Part shown: positions 8,668-17,266 of the stretch, in pieces
How positions within the stretch are numbered: the stretch's first letter is position 1
Layout of the letters: each line of letters starts with the position of its first letter
Origin: Vulcanimicrobiota bacterium
Lineage (GTDB): Bacteria; Eremiobacterota; Eremiobacteria; Baltobacterales; Baltobacteraceae
Assembly (NCBI GenBank): GCA_028287545.1
Contig: JAQBPL010000123.1
Span: forward strand, 1 to 53,299
Direction: 5' to 3'
DNA length: 53,299 bases
Made by a program: the position numbers and the translations under genes
The notes under the pieces: model-generated
Databases searched by the model: none
What the model saw: only the letters and a program-made list of their open reading frames with translations
Told to the model about the DNA's origin: nothing

Positions 8668-10280
8668 CACGACGAATCGGGGTGGGCGTGCTCGTCGCCA
8701 TGTTGTCGGTGACGGCATGCTCGCACGGCACATCGATGCCGGAACCGGCGCGGCGGACGCTCGTCATCGGGCAGCTGCGGGAGCCGAGCTCACTCAACCC
8801 GCTGCTGATCGACGGCAGCGTCGCCGAGAATCTCGGCGCGCTCGCCTTTTCGTACCTCGTCGCCGTCGACGATCGCGGCCGCCTCGTCCCCGACGTCGCG
8901 ACGGCGGTACCGACGCTGGCCAACGGCGGGATCGCGCGGGACGGGCGGCATCTCACCTATCACCTGCGGCACGACGTTCGCTGGGACGACGGCGAACCGC
9001 TGACCGCGCGAGACGTGCTCTTCACCTACCGCGCGGTGATGAACCCGCGCAACGACGTGCCGACGCGGCTCGGCTTCGACCAGATCGCGTCGATCGCGGC
9101 ACCCGACCCGTACACCGTGCGCGTCACGCTCAAACGGCCGTTTGCGCCGTTCGTCACCTACTTTCTCGAACCGGAAAACTTTCCGATCCTCCCCGCGCAC
9201 GTGCTGGAGAATCTCCGCGACCTCAACAGCGCGGCGTTCAATCAGCACCCCGTCGGATCGGGCCCGTACCGCGTCGTCGAATGGAAGCGGGGCGACCGCC
9301 TGCGGCTGGCCGCGAACCCGGCGTACTGGCGCGGAGCTCCCGCGTTCGAGACGATCGTCGTGCGGTTCATCGCGAACGAAGAGACGATACTGACCGGCCT
9401 GCGCTCGCACGAGCTCGACGCGTCGTTCGACGTGAGTCCGGCGAGCCGCGAATCGGCGCGAGCGCAGCTGCCGGAATCGGTCGTCGGAACGTATCCGATC
9501 TACGGCTTCGGCGCGCTGGTCTTCAACACGCGGTCCGGCGTGGTCGACGATGCGCGCGTGCGCCGCGCGATCGCGCAGGCGATCGACCGAAACACGATCG
9601 TGCGCAAGGTCAGCCACGGCGCGCTGGGCGCCGACCGCGCGCCGCAGGGCTTGTTCGGCTGGGCGTACGCGCCGCAGGTGGATGAGCCGAGGTACGACGT
9701 GCCCGCGGCGAGCGCACTGCTCGAAGCTGCGGGCTGGAGACCGGACATCCACGGCCTGCGTTGGCGCGCCGGGCATCAGCTGCAGCTCGATCTCGCCTAC
9801 GACAACTCGTCCGCCGTCGCTCGCGGCGCCGCCGTCGCGCTGCAGGATCAGCTCGCGCGGGCCGGCGTCGACCTGCGCCTCAAGGGATACGCGCCGATCC
9901 TCTTTCACGCGCTCGGCGAATACGGGCCGCTCTCCGGCGGCCGTTTCGCGCTCGCGCTCGACACGGTTCTCACCGGCTACGATCCCGAGACGTCGTGGTT
10001 CTTCCGCTGCGACCAAGCGCCGCCGGCCGGCTCGAATTACGCGCGTTACTGCGACCGTGCAGCGGACGCCGCGCAAAACGACGCGCTCGCGACGTTCGAC
10101 GAAACGCGGCGCAGCGCCGACTATCGCACGGTCCAGAAGCGCGTCGCGGCCGACGTCCCGGTCGCGTTTCTTTGGCGCACCGCCGGCCTCTCGATCGCGC
10201 CCGCATGGCTGCACGGCATGCAGCCCTCCCCCGAAACGCCGTACTGGTCGGCGTGGAAATGGACGCCGGCCGCAAAGTAG
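8664..10280 (+). CDS. family-5 extracytoplasmic solute-binding lipoprotein (peptide/oligopeptide ABC type)
   Basis: This is an SBP_bac_5-type periplasmic binding protein, the family that captures peptides, nickel or opines for ABC import. I take the TTG at 8664 as start because it gives a clean lipoprotein signal (TRRIGVGVLVAMLSVTAC) ending in a lipobox cysteine; the frame is open upstream to 8553. Family hallmarks follow: LREPSSLNPLLIDG, LTYHLRHDVRWDDGEPLTARDV, GSGPYRVVEWKRGDRLRL and VRRAIAQAIDRNTIV. The length, 538 residues, is normal. No permease or ATPase genes are nearby, so it is an orphan receptor or its partners are elsewhere. Its start overlaps the upstream glycosyltransferase. Confidence 0.88.
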   Translation: MTRRIGVGVLVAMLSVTACSHGTSMPEPARRTLVIGQLREPSSLNPLLIDGSVAENLGALAFSYLVAVDDRGRLVPDVATAVPTLANGGIARDGRHLTYHLRHDVRWDDGEPLTARDVLFTYRAVMNPRNDVPTRLGFDQIASIAAPDPYTVRVTLKRPFAPFVTYFLEPENFPILPAHVLENLRDLNSAAFNQHPVGSGPYRVVEWKRGDRLRLAANPAYWRGAPAFETIVVRFIANEETILTGLRSHELDASFDVSPASRESARAQLPESVVGTYPIYGFGALVFNTRSGVVDDARVRRAIAQAIDRNTIVRKVSHGALGADRAPQGLFGWAYAPQVDEPRYDVPAASALLEAAGWRPDIHGLRWRAGHQLQLDLAYDNSSAVARGAAVALQDQLARAGVDLRLKGYAPILFHALGEYGPLSGGRFALALDTVLTGYDPETSWFFRCDQAPPAGSNYARYCDRAADAAQNDALATFDETRRSADYRTVQKRVAADVPVAFLWRTAGLSIAPAWLHGMQPSPETPYWSAWKWTPAAK

Positions 10281-10442
10281 CGGCGGGACGTTCGGCGGCG
10301 TGAAAGGGACTCCGAGCCCTTGTGCGCGTGCGGTGAAACCCTAACAACCAGGATCGGCGGCGCCGATCGGTATCCCGCGCCGTTACGGTGAGGAACCCGA
10401 CGCCCTCGAAGACCGGCGTCACGATCCGCAGCGAGGTTTCCG

Positions 10443-12482
10443 TTGATCAGAATCTCCGCGACGACGTCGAATCGGGCCCTCGTCGGAGTCGCGATTGCGA
10501 TCGCGAGCATCTGCACCGTTCCGGTGCTGGGCCATCGCAGCCTCTGGCTCGACGAAGGGGTGAGCCTCGCCTTCGCTCAGCTCTCGCTGGGGACGCTGTT
10601 CGACGCGGTGCACCACATGGACGCCGCGGAGTTTGCGTACTACGCGTTCCTGCACGAGTGGCTTTCGCTCGTCGGTACGCGAGCGGAATTGCTGCGCCTG
10701 CCTTCGGCGCTTGCGGCGATCGGCACCGTTCCCCTCACCTACCTCGTCGCGAAGGAACTCTTCGGGCCGCGGAGCGGGGTCATCGCAACATTCCTCGTCG
10801 CGCCAAGTTTTTTCATCGTCAACATGGCGGAACAGGCTCGTCCGTACACGCTGGCGCTCTTCTTTTGCGTCCTGGCGACGTACTTTTTTTTGAAGCTCCT
10901 GCAGGCCCCGTCACTACCGTTCGCGGCGGGATACGCGGCCGCTGCGGCGCTGGCGATCCTGCTCCACGCTTTTTCCGGCCTGATGATCGTCGCCCACGTT
11001 GCGTCCGTGCCGCTGCTCACGGACGACGTCAGGGGGGTGCAGGTGCGGCTGTTCGCCGCATACGCCGCCCTGGGACTAGCGCTGCTTCCTTTTGCTTTGT
11101 TGCTCAAATCCGTCGGGATGCACCAGATCGACTGGATCGCGAAGCCGCAACTCGCCGACTTGGGGCGACTCTTCGGCCTGTTCATCGACAGAGCCGACAA
11201 GCCGAGCAGAGCGCTCGTGATGGTGGGCGCGCCGTGTTGTCTGGCGATGATCGCTGCGAGCGGTGCGGAGCGCCGCCGCGTCGCGGCGCTGATCGTTTGG
11301 GTGACCCTGCCGATTCTCATCGCATTCGCGCTCTCGTTCTGGAAGCCGATGTTCGAACCGCGCTACCTGTTCGTTTCGGTCGTGCCCCTGTTTATTCTCA
11401 TGGCGCGGGGTCTAGGGGCAATTCCGAACCCGTGGCTTGCGAGCGCGTTCACCGCCGCGTTCGTCGTAACGCAGCTGTACAGCGACTGGAAGCAGCGCGC
11501 CGATCAACTTGAAGACTACCGCTCAGCGGTTCGTTTCGTGCAAGGACATGCGGCGACGGCTGACGCCGTCGTCGTGTCGCCGAGCTATTTCGCGCTGCCG
11601 TATCGGGCTGCTCAAGTGGAACTCGCGCCGAGGGGTCCCGTCATCACCGTGCCTCCGGCGGATTGGCGATTCTGGCTGCGCGAAGAGACGGAGCGGTCCT
11701 CCGCGATACCGCCTTCCGCCGTATCCGGGGGGCGCCGGCTGTGGCTGATCAGGCCGCCTGCCCGCAAAGACCGCAAGGCCGACGTCGAGGTCAACGCGGC
11801 GGAGGACGCGATCCGAAGCCGGCTGGTCCTGCGTCGAACGCTCTACTTCCAAGGGCTGAAGATCATGGAGTTTGCGCCAAGAAACAACGCCCGATTCCCG
11901 TCGAGCGTCGAGTGGGTCACCAGACATCTCGTCGGTGCGTTTATTGCGCCGGTGCGTTTATTGCGCTTCGGGAAGCCAGCCGAGGACGCGCGCGGTCATC
12001 TCGGTGCGGTTCTGGGATTCCGTTTTGACGAGCAAACGCTTCGTATGCCACTCGACGGTCGTGCTGGAGATGCACAGGGTCCGCGCGATTTGCGCCGACG
12101 GCGCACCATGGATGATGCACGAAAGCAGCTGCAGCTCCCGCGTGGTGAGGCCGTACCGGCGTTTGGTGCGATCGAGAATCCGATTGCGGTTCACCCGCCA
12201 CAGCCAGCAGGCGAAGCTCTGTCCGTCACCGTTGCTCTCGAGCGGCATGATTCCGAAGACGATATCCGGCTCGATCAGCGTCATCGCCGGCTCGTTGGTG
12301 CGCAGCGCCACGACGGCTTTGCGCCGGATTATCCGCACCAGCAGTTCCGGCAGGCACCCCGGTGCAGTCGGGCCGAGCCCCTCGAGGAGCTTACGAAATT
12401 CCGCGCGGTGATCGCTCGCATGAAGTTTTCCTTCACCGCTGACCACGGCGGTGAACGGTGCACCGTGCTGCTCTACATATGA
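10443..12482 (+). CDS. GT39-like membrane glycosyltransferase with anomalous C-terminal extension
   Basis: The first 490 or so residues are a polytopic GT-C enzyme. GHRSLWLDEGVSLAFAQ carries the acidic residue of the first periplasmic loop, MAEQARPYTLALFFC and ten or more helices follow, then a soluble part ending near LYFQGLKIMEFAP. The TTG start at 10443 has GAGG 6 bases upstream. The frame then runs on for about 170 more residues opposite the LuxR gene, with Arg/Pro/His-rich composition unlike protein of this family. A 17-bp tandem duplication at 11933-11966 lies just before this tail. Removing one copy puts the reading frame on a TGA at 12026-12028, about 30 codons later. The tail is therefore probably a recent artefact of that duplication. 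Confidence 0.7.
   Translation: MIRISATTSNRALVGVAIAIASICTVPVLGHRSLWLDEGVSLAFAQLSLGTLFDAVHHMDAAEFAYYAFLHEWLSLVGTRAELLRLPSALAAIGTVPLTYLVAKELFGPRSGVIATFLVAPSFFIVNMAEQARPYTLALFFCVLATYFFLKLLQAPSLPFAAGYAAAAALAILLHAFSGLMIVAHVASVPLLTDDVRGVQVRLFAAYAALGLALLPFALLLKSVGMHQIDWIAKPQLADLGRLFGLFIDRADKPSRALVMVGAPCCLAMIAASGAERRRVAALIVWVTLPILIAFALSFWKPMFEPRYLFVSVVPLFILMARGLGAIPNPWLASAFTAAFVVTQLYSDWKQRADQLEDYRSAVRFVQGHAATADAVVVSPSYFALPYRAAQVELAPRGPVITVPPADWRFWLREETERSSAIPPSAVSGGRRLWLIRPPARKDRKADVEVNAAEDAIRSRLVLRRTLYFQGLKIMEFAPRNNARFPSSVEWVTRHLVGAFIAPVRLLRFGKPAEDARGHLGAVLGFRFDEQTLRMPLDGRAGDAQGPRDLRRRRTMDDARKQLQLPRGEAVPAFGAIENPIAVHPPQPAGEALSVTVALERHDSEDDIRLDQRHRRLVGAQRHDGFAPDYPHQQFRQAPRCSRAEPLEELTKFRAVIARMKFSFTADHGGERCTVLLYI
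11933..11966. repeat. perfect 17-bp tandem duplication
   Basis: Two adjacent copies of CGGTGCGTTTATTGCGC occupy 11933-11949 and 11950-11966. The repeat length is not a multiple of three, so it shifts the plus-strand glycosyltransferase frame. On the minus strand the second copy contains the end and stop codon of the LuxR-type gene (TAA at 11960-11958); the first copy lies just beyond it. Confidence 0.95.
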
Positions 12483-12605
12483 TAGTGCGAACGAAGAAGT
12501 CTCTGTATCTTTGTCCTGTTTAAGAAAGCGTTCAGACTCCGCGATGCGTTGATTCACAGTACTATCTCGCTTTGCGAGTTTTCGATATGGTTGGGCATCC
12601 GTCAC
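11958..12605 (-). CDS. LuxR-family transcriptional regulator
   Basis: This is a 215-residue regulator with a C-terminal LuxR/FixJ helix-turn-helix at about residues 148-212: YGLTTRELQLLSCIIHGAP, SAQIARTLCISSTTVEWHTK. The N-terminal 140 residues match no sensor domain I recognise, and there is no receiver aspartate pattern. The start is uncertain: the GTG at 12605 sits inside a purine-rich AAGAGGTGA, and an internal GTG (the codon for V in STVNQRIAE, near 12557) is an alternative. It is divergent from the Wza-like gene and so is well placed to control the exopolysaccharide operon. Its 3' half lies opposite the anomalous tail of the upstream glycosyltransferase. Confidence 0.85.
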   Translation of the reverse strand: MTDAQPYRKLAKRDSTVNQRIAESERFLKQDKDTETSSFALSYVEQHGAPFTAVVSGEGKLHASDHRAEFRKLLEGLGPTAPGCLPELLVRIIRRKAVVALRTNEPAMTLIEPDIVFGIMPLESNGDGQSFACWLWRVNRNRILDRTKRRYGLTTRELQLLSCIIHGAPSAQIARTLCISSTTVEWHTKRLLVKTESQNRTEMTARVLGWLPEAQ

Positions 12606-12757
12606 CTCTTACCGACGCGCGCCCACGACTCAAACACGATTGCTCCCGCCCTCGGGGCGACACGGTTCTATGTGAACCCTTGGTCTCGGTAGTGATTTGC
12701 CGTGTGAACGCATGGTATCGTTGCGCCACAATTCTCCGGATTATCGCGAGGATAGCA

Positions 12758-13900
12758 ATGCGCAACCGTCGCTCTGTGTTTGTGATCACCGCCGCTCTCT
12801 TGTTCAGTACAAACGTCGGGCGCGCCCAAGCGGCACTCCATCCGGGTGATAAGGTCGACGTCCAGGTATACAACCACCCGGAACTCTCCGGGGTCCGGAC
12901 GCTGGACGCGATGGGGAACGTCTCCGTGCCCGTCGCAGGAAGCGTCGCCGCGGCGAATCTCGAGCCGCGAGACGTGGCCGACCGCATCCGCGCCAAGCTC
13001 GCTCCGTACGTGCGACAGGTCGCCGTTCAGGTTCGCCTCGACACGCAAAGCGAATCGATCTTCGTGGCCGGCGGCCCGGGCGGTTCCGTCAAGTTCGTTC
13101 CTGGCGAGACGCTGTCGAGCGTTGTCGATCGTCTTCAAACGACGCACGTAACGCCGCAAGCCCAGAGCACCACGGATAGCTCCGGGGTGGTGCGCGGTTC
13201 CGATGCCGTGGATCTCTTCAACGGCGCGGTGGACTTTCGTCGCGTCAGCGTGATGCGCGAGGGTACCGTGATGGGGCCGTTCGACCTGCTCGCGCTCCGC
13301 GCAGGAGGGCAATTAGGCCCAACGCTGGCGCCGAACGACACCATTCAACTCGTGAACAAGCCGATCGCTGTAACGATTACAGGCGACGTGCAGCATCCCG
13401 GCATAGCGTACCTGCGGGATGGTGAGCCGCTCGCTCAGGCTCTCGCACAGGTAGGCGGCGCCTCGCCAACGACATCGACGCAAACCGGCATCGTGCTCGA
13501 CCGCGCGGGCTCCGCGAATCGGGTGTCGCTCGGCGGAGACCAGTTCGCGCAGCCCGCGCAGAACGGCGATCGCCTCTTTGTTCCACGCGCGCCGCACGTC
13601 GACGTCGTGGGCAACGTGACCAAACCCGGCGACGTGGTGCTGCGCGGCAACCCGACGCTCGTCAGCGCCATCTATTACGCCGGCGGCCCGTCGCAATACG
13701 CGAACCTCAAGGCCGTTCAAGTGATACACGGCGCCAATAAAAACACGTACAACCTGGACGCGCTGCGAAAGGGGCGTGCCGGTGAGAACCCGACGCTCTC
13801 CGACGGCGACGTCGTGCTGGTTCCGCAGGGGAGCACGTTCGACCTGAACCAGGTGTGGTCGGCGATCGGTGCCCTCGGGCTGTTCGGGTTGCACATCTAA
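12758..13900 (+). CDS. Wza-type polysaccharide export protein (Poly_export + SLBB)
   Basis: This periplasmic/outer-membrane polysaccharide export protein is the channel end of Wzx/Wzy-dependent secretion. From the ATG at 12758 (AGGAT just upstream) it has a Sec signal peptide (about residues 1-25, ending GRAQA) and a Poly_export domain at about 27-95 (LHPGDKVDVQVYNHPELSG). Two SLBB-type repeats follow at about 206-235 (ITGDVQHPGIAYL) and 282-310 (VVGNVTKPGDVVL). At 380 residues it matches Wza-class proteins. Unlike E. coli Wza there is no lipobox cysteine, so it is not obviously lipid-anchored. It opens the plus-strand exopolysaccharide operon, and its TAA overlaps the next gene's ATG (TAATG). 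Confidence 0.9.
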   Translation: MRNRRSVFVITAALLFSTNVGRAQAALHPGDKVDVQVYNHPELSGVRTLDAMGNVSVPVAGSVAAANLEPRDVADRIRAKLAPYVRQVAVQVRLDTQSESIFVAGGPGGSVKFVPGETLSSVVDRLQTTHVTPQAQSTTDSSGVVRGSDAVDLFNGAVDFRRVSVMREGTVMGPFDLLALRAGGQLGPTLAPNDTIQLVNKPIAVTITGDVQHPGIAYLRDGEPLAQALAQVGGASPTTSTQTGIVLDRAGSANRVSLGGDQFAQPAQNGDRLFVPRAPHVDVVGNVTKPGDVVLRGNPTLVSAIYYAGGPSQYANLKAVQVIHGANKNTYNLDALRKGRAGENPTLSDGDVVLVPQGSTFDLNQVWSAIGALGLFGLHI

Positions 13901-14508
13901 TGACTGCACCGGTCATCGCCTATCGCGAAAACGTGGCGTACCGCAGACGCAAACGGGCGCTCGACCTCATCATCGGCGCTTGCGCCCTGTTGGTCGCGCT
14001 GCCGATCCTCGCGATCGCCGCAATCGCAATCCGTCTAGAAGACGGCGGCGCGATTCTCTTCCGCCAGCGTCGCGTGGGTCGTTTCGGACGCGTCTTCACG
14101 ATTTACAAACTGCGGACGATGTCGAGCGCCGACTGCGTCGACGCGCTCTCTCCGACATCCGGCGGCGACGCTCGGGTGACGCGCGTCGGCGCGATCCTGC
14201 GCAAGACGTCGATCGACGAGCTTCCGCAGCTCTTCAACGTGCTGCGAGGTGACATGTCGGTTGTCGGCCCCCGCCCGGAGATGCCGTTCATCGTCAAACG
14301 CTACGAGCCGTGGCAGCATCTGCGCCACCTCGCGACGCCGGGAATCACGGGCCTCTGGCAGACGACCTGCCGATCCCGCGTTCCATTGCATCGGCCGGAA
14401 GCGACGCAGATCGATCTCGAATACGTGCGAACCGCCTCGACGGGAACGGACGGCCGCATCGTTCTGCGCACCTTTCGCGCTCTGCTGCACGCAGGGGGAG
14501 CCTATTAG
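13900..14508 (+). CDS. undecaprenyl-phosphate sugar-1-phosphate transferase (bacterial sugar transferase)
   Basis: This is the initiating enzyme of repeat-unit synthesis. It transfers a sugar-1-phosphate from a nucleotide sugar to undecaprenyl phosphate at the inner membrane. It has 202 residues with a single N-terminal membrane segment ([21 protein letters not shown]), then the signature blocks [41 protein letters not shown] and [10 protein letters not shown], and PGITGLWQ. This is the short, PglC-like core without the extra WcaJ/WbaP membrane domain. The ATG at 13900 overlaps the upstream stop codon. Which sugar it uses cannot be told from sequence. Confidence 0.92.
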   Translation: MTAPVIAYRENVAYRRRKRALDLIIGACALLVALPILAIAAIAIRLEDGGAILFRQRRVGRFGRVFTIYKLRTMSSADCVDALSPTSGGDARVTRVGAILRKTSIDELPQLFNVLRGDMSVVGPRPEMPFIVKRYEPWQHLRHLATPGITGLWQTTCRSRVPLHRPEATQIDLEYVRTASTGTDGRIVLRTFRALLHAGGAY

Positions 14509-14590
14509 TGGGCTCGTCGCCATCCTTCGCTCACAACGCCGCGGCGTTGCTCCTTCATCACTCCTCAGCCCGAGCACACTAGGAGCCTTT

Positions 14591-15895
14591 GTGACGATTC
14601 CCAAGACTATCTGCATCATCGGCACGGGGTACGTCGGGATGGCGAGCGCGATCGGACTCGCGGAGCTCGGTCATCAGGTGTACGGCTACGACATCCAACC
14701 GAACCGCGTCCGCGCACTGCAGCGCGGAATCACGCCGTATCACGAAGCCGGGATCGAGGAACCGCTTCAGCGGCACCTCGGAACGGGACGACTCGCATTT
14801 TTCGAAGACATCGCCCAGGCCGTCGGCCACGCCGATTTCGTGATCGTGACCGTCGGAACGCCGTCGCTCGAAGACGGCGCGGCCGATCTCTCCGCGGTGC
14901 GGGAGGCGATCGCGTCGGTCGTCCCCCTCATGCCGGACCATGCGGTCATCGTGCTGCGCTCCACGGTGCCGGCGGGCACGACCAATGAGTTCGCCGAGCA
15001 GTACGACGCGGAGTTCATCTATGCGCCCGAGTTCTTGCGGGAAGGATCGGCCATCGCCGATTTCCTCGCTCCGGACCGCATCGTCGTCGGGGCGGCGTCG
15101 ATGCCTTCAGGCGAGCACTATGCGCGGCTTCTCGCGACGCTCGATCGTCCCGTGCTGGTTACGTCGTACCGCAATGCGGAATTGGTCAAGAGCGTTTCGA
15201 ATGCGTTCTTGGCGCTGAAGATCAGCTTCGCGAACGAGGTCGCCAATCTGTGCGACGTGCTCGAAGCGGACGCTCTCGAAGTGCTGCGCGGCGTCGGGGA
15301 GGATCGCCGGATCGGCGGAGACTTTCTTGCGCCCGGAATCGGCTTCGGCGGGCCGTGCTTCGAAAAGGACGTGAGGAGTTTGTGCCACGTCGCCGGCCAG
15401 CACGGCGCGCCGCCCGAGCTGCTGACCGCGACCTTGCGCGTCAACGAGTCGCAGCCTCGCCGCATCGTCGACGTCCTCGAAGCGGAGCTCGGCGGCCTGG
15501 CCGGTGCCCGCATCGCCGTCTGGGGACTGACGTTCAAGGCCGGCACCGACGACGTTCGCGACTCGCTGGCCCTGCGCATCATCGACGACCTGCGCGCTCG
15601 CGGCGCCGTGCCTCTGGCCTACGACCCTGCCATCGCGCTCCATCCCGAGATTCGCTGCGACCTCGCGGTCTCCGCGCTCGAGGCACTGGACGGCGCCCAC
15701 GGGCTGCTCGTGCTCACGGAATGGCCGGAATTCGCCGGGGTCTCACCCTACGCGGTCGCTGCGCGACTCAACGGCGACGTCGTCGTGGACGGCAGAAACG
15801 TACTCGACCCACAGTCCTATGCGGCCGCCGGCCTGCGCTTTCGCGGCGTCGGCCGTCGACCTGCAACCACACTGCCGCTGGCTGCGGCAAGCTGA
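14591..15895 (+). CDS. ugd: UDP-glucose 6-dehydrogenase
   Basis: This cytoplasmic enzyme oxidises UDP-glucose to UDP-glucuronate with two NAD+. The GTG at 14591 follows AGGAG by 5 bases and gives 434 residues, normal for the family. The N-terminal Rossmann motif GTGYVGMASAIGLAELGH ends in the acidic strand YGYDI. The catalytic cysteine lies in GIGFGGPCFEKDVRSL, and the C-terminal nucleotide-binding domain has WGLTFKAGTDDVRDS. A UDP-mannuronate or related dehydrogenase is possible, but the UXS-like gene three genes downstream would use UDP-glucuronate as substrate, which supports this call. An 82-base gap separates it from the sugar transferase gene. Confidence 0.9.
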   Translation: MTIPKTICIIGTGYVGMASAIGLAELGHQVYGYDIQPNRVRALQRGITPYHEAGIEEPLQRHLGTGRLAFFEDIAQAVGHADFVIVTVGTPSLEDGAADLSAVREAIASVVPLMPDHAVIVLRSTVPAGTTNEFAEQYDAEFIYAPEFLREGSAIADFLAPDRIVVGAASMPSGEHYARLLATLDRPVLVTSYRNAELVKSVSNAFLALKISFANEVANLCDVLEADALEVLRGVGEDRRIGGDFLAPGIGFGGPCFEKDVRSLCHVAGQHGAPPELLTATLRVNESQPRRIVDVLEAELGGLAGARIAVWGLTFKAGTDDVRDSLALRIIDDLRARGAVPLAYDPAIALHPEIRCDLAVSALEALDGAHGLLVLTEWPEFAGVSPYAVAARLNGDVVVDGRNVLDPQSYAAAGLRFRGVGRRPATTLPLAAAS

Positions 15896-15901
15896 GGTGT
15901 C

Positions 15902-17251
15902 ATGACTATCGATCGCTTCACCGGAATGCTTCGCCGCCAATGGCTGGTCGTTGCAATCGTCCTCGCCATCGGCGTGATGGCGTACCTCGCCCTCCAGGAA
16001 AGGATGCGGACGTATAGCGCGACCGCGTCGATCCTCGGCGTCGCCGCTCCGTCGCAGAACGCGGCGTCGCTCGATCCGCAAAAGGACCCGACGCAAGCCG
16101 CCGTGACGCCGCAAGATCTCCCGAGCTTGATCACGAGCTCGACGGTCGTGCAGCGGGTCGGCCGCGACCTTCACCTCTCGGTGGACGACACGATGAAGCT
16201 CGCCGGCGAAGTGAGGGTCCGCCCGCCGACGTCCAACGTCATCCAGATCACGGTGACGGACCGCGATCCGCGTCGCGCCGTCGCGGCGGCGAACGCGTTC
16301 TCGACCGAGATCCAAGCGATCGAACGCGAGATCGCGACGTCCCGATATGGGTCGTTGATCGACGACCTCCAATCGCAGCTCCGCGGTCGGCGCGACGTGC
16401 TGGCCGGGATCGACTCGAAGCTCGCCGCGGTTTCGGCTGCCGATCCGTACATCACGACGGATGCCGGCACGACCGCGATCAACACGCAGCTGGTCGCTAC
16501 CCTGCACCAGCGCGACGCGATACGCGCCTCCATGCAGGGCGACGCGTCGGCTGCACAGTTCGCCGCGGCGCGCCCGCAGCTGACCCGGGACCTCGCGTCG
16601 CGCGAGATCATCGACAAGAACCCGACGTTCAACAGCCTGCGGGAACAGTACGGCAAGGATCTCGCTCAGCTCAACGTCGCGCTGGCTGGGTACACCGACG
16701 CGTTCCCGGGGCTTTCCGGGCAAAAATCGCAAGTCGGACGCGAGGGCCAGATGCTCTCGAACCTGCAAGCTCGCGAGACGGCGCAGCCGGCCAAGAGCGA
16801 ATCGTACGTCGCCGCGCTGCTGGACAAGAACAAGGCCGACGCCGCATACGCGAGCGATCGCGCACAGCTGGCGACGTTCGAAGCGGTGATCGCCGACCTC
16901 ACGCAGCATCTCAATGCGAGCCGCGGCTCCGCCCTCTCCGTGGCCGCACTTCGCCGCGAAAAGGAAGCCGGCGACCAGGCTTACGCGCGCCTTTCGGATC
17001 GCCTGGCAACCGCGATGGCGGATCGGTCGCAGGCCGCATCGATCGCTCCCGCCATCGTCATCGATCGCGCGAGCTTCGCGAGGCCGTCGTTGTTGTCGCA
17101 GCCGCGCGTCCTGGGCACGGCTCTGGCAATCGCGTTCTTGTGGCTCGCCCTCACGCTCGCGTTCCTCGTGGATGCATCGGACAAACGGCTGCGGACGCGC
17201 ACGACCATCGAAGAACTCTACGGCAGCCCCGTGCTGACCGACGTCGGATAG
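15902..17251 (+). CDS. Wzz/GumC-type chain-length determinant protein
   Basis: This inner-membrane polysaccharide co-polymerase sets chain length and contacts the outer-membrane exporter. Its 449 residues have the classic layout. There is a short cytoplasmic start with TM1 at about 14-31 (WLVVAIVLAIGVMAYLAL) and a long periplasmic part rich in alpha-helical coiled-coil (about 150-380, many Arg/Gln/Ala/Leu heptads). TM2 is near 402-423, followed by a 26-residue cytoplasmic tail. The periplasmic ERMRTYSATASILGV is the usual Wzz N-terminal beta region. The kinase domain is absent and is replaced by the separate ATPase-like protein in the next gene, a split arrangement. Confidence 0.88.
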   Translation: MTIDRFTGMLRRQWLVVAIVLAIGVMAYLALQERMRTYSATASILGVAAPSQNAASLDPQKDPTQAAVTPQDLPSLITSSTVVQRVGRDLHLSVDDTMKLAGEVRVRPPTSNVIQITVTDRDPRRAVAAANAFSTEIQAIEREIATSRYGSLIDDLQSQLRGRRDVLAGIDSKLAAVSAADPYITTDAGTTAINTQLVATLHQRDAIRASMQGDASAAQFAAARPQLTRDLASREIIDKNPTFNSLREQYGKDLAQLNVALAGYTDAFPGLSGQKSQVGREGQMLSNLQARETAQPAKSESYVAALLDKNKADAAYASDRAQLATFEAVIADLTQHLNASRGSALSVAALRREKEAGDQAYARLSDRLATAMADRSQAASIAPAIVIDRASFARPSLLSQPRVLGTALAIAFLWLALTLAFLVDASDKRLRTRTTIEELYGSPVLTDVG

Positions 17252-17266
17252 GAGAGAGGTACGTCC

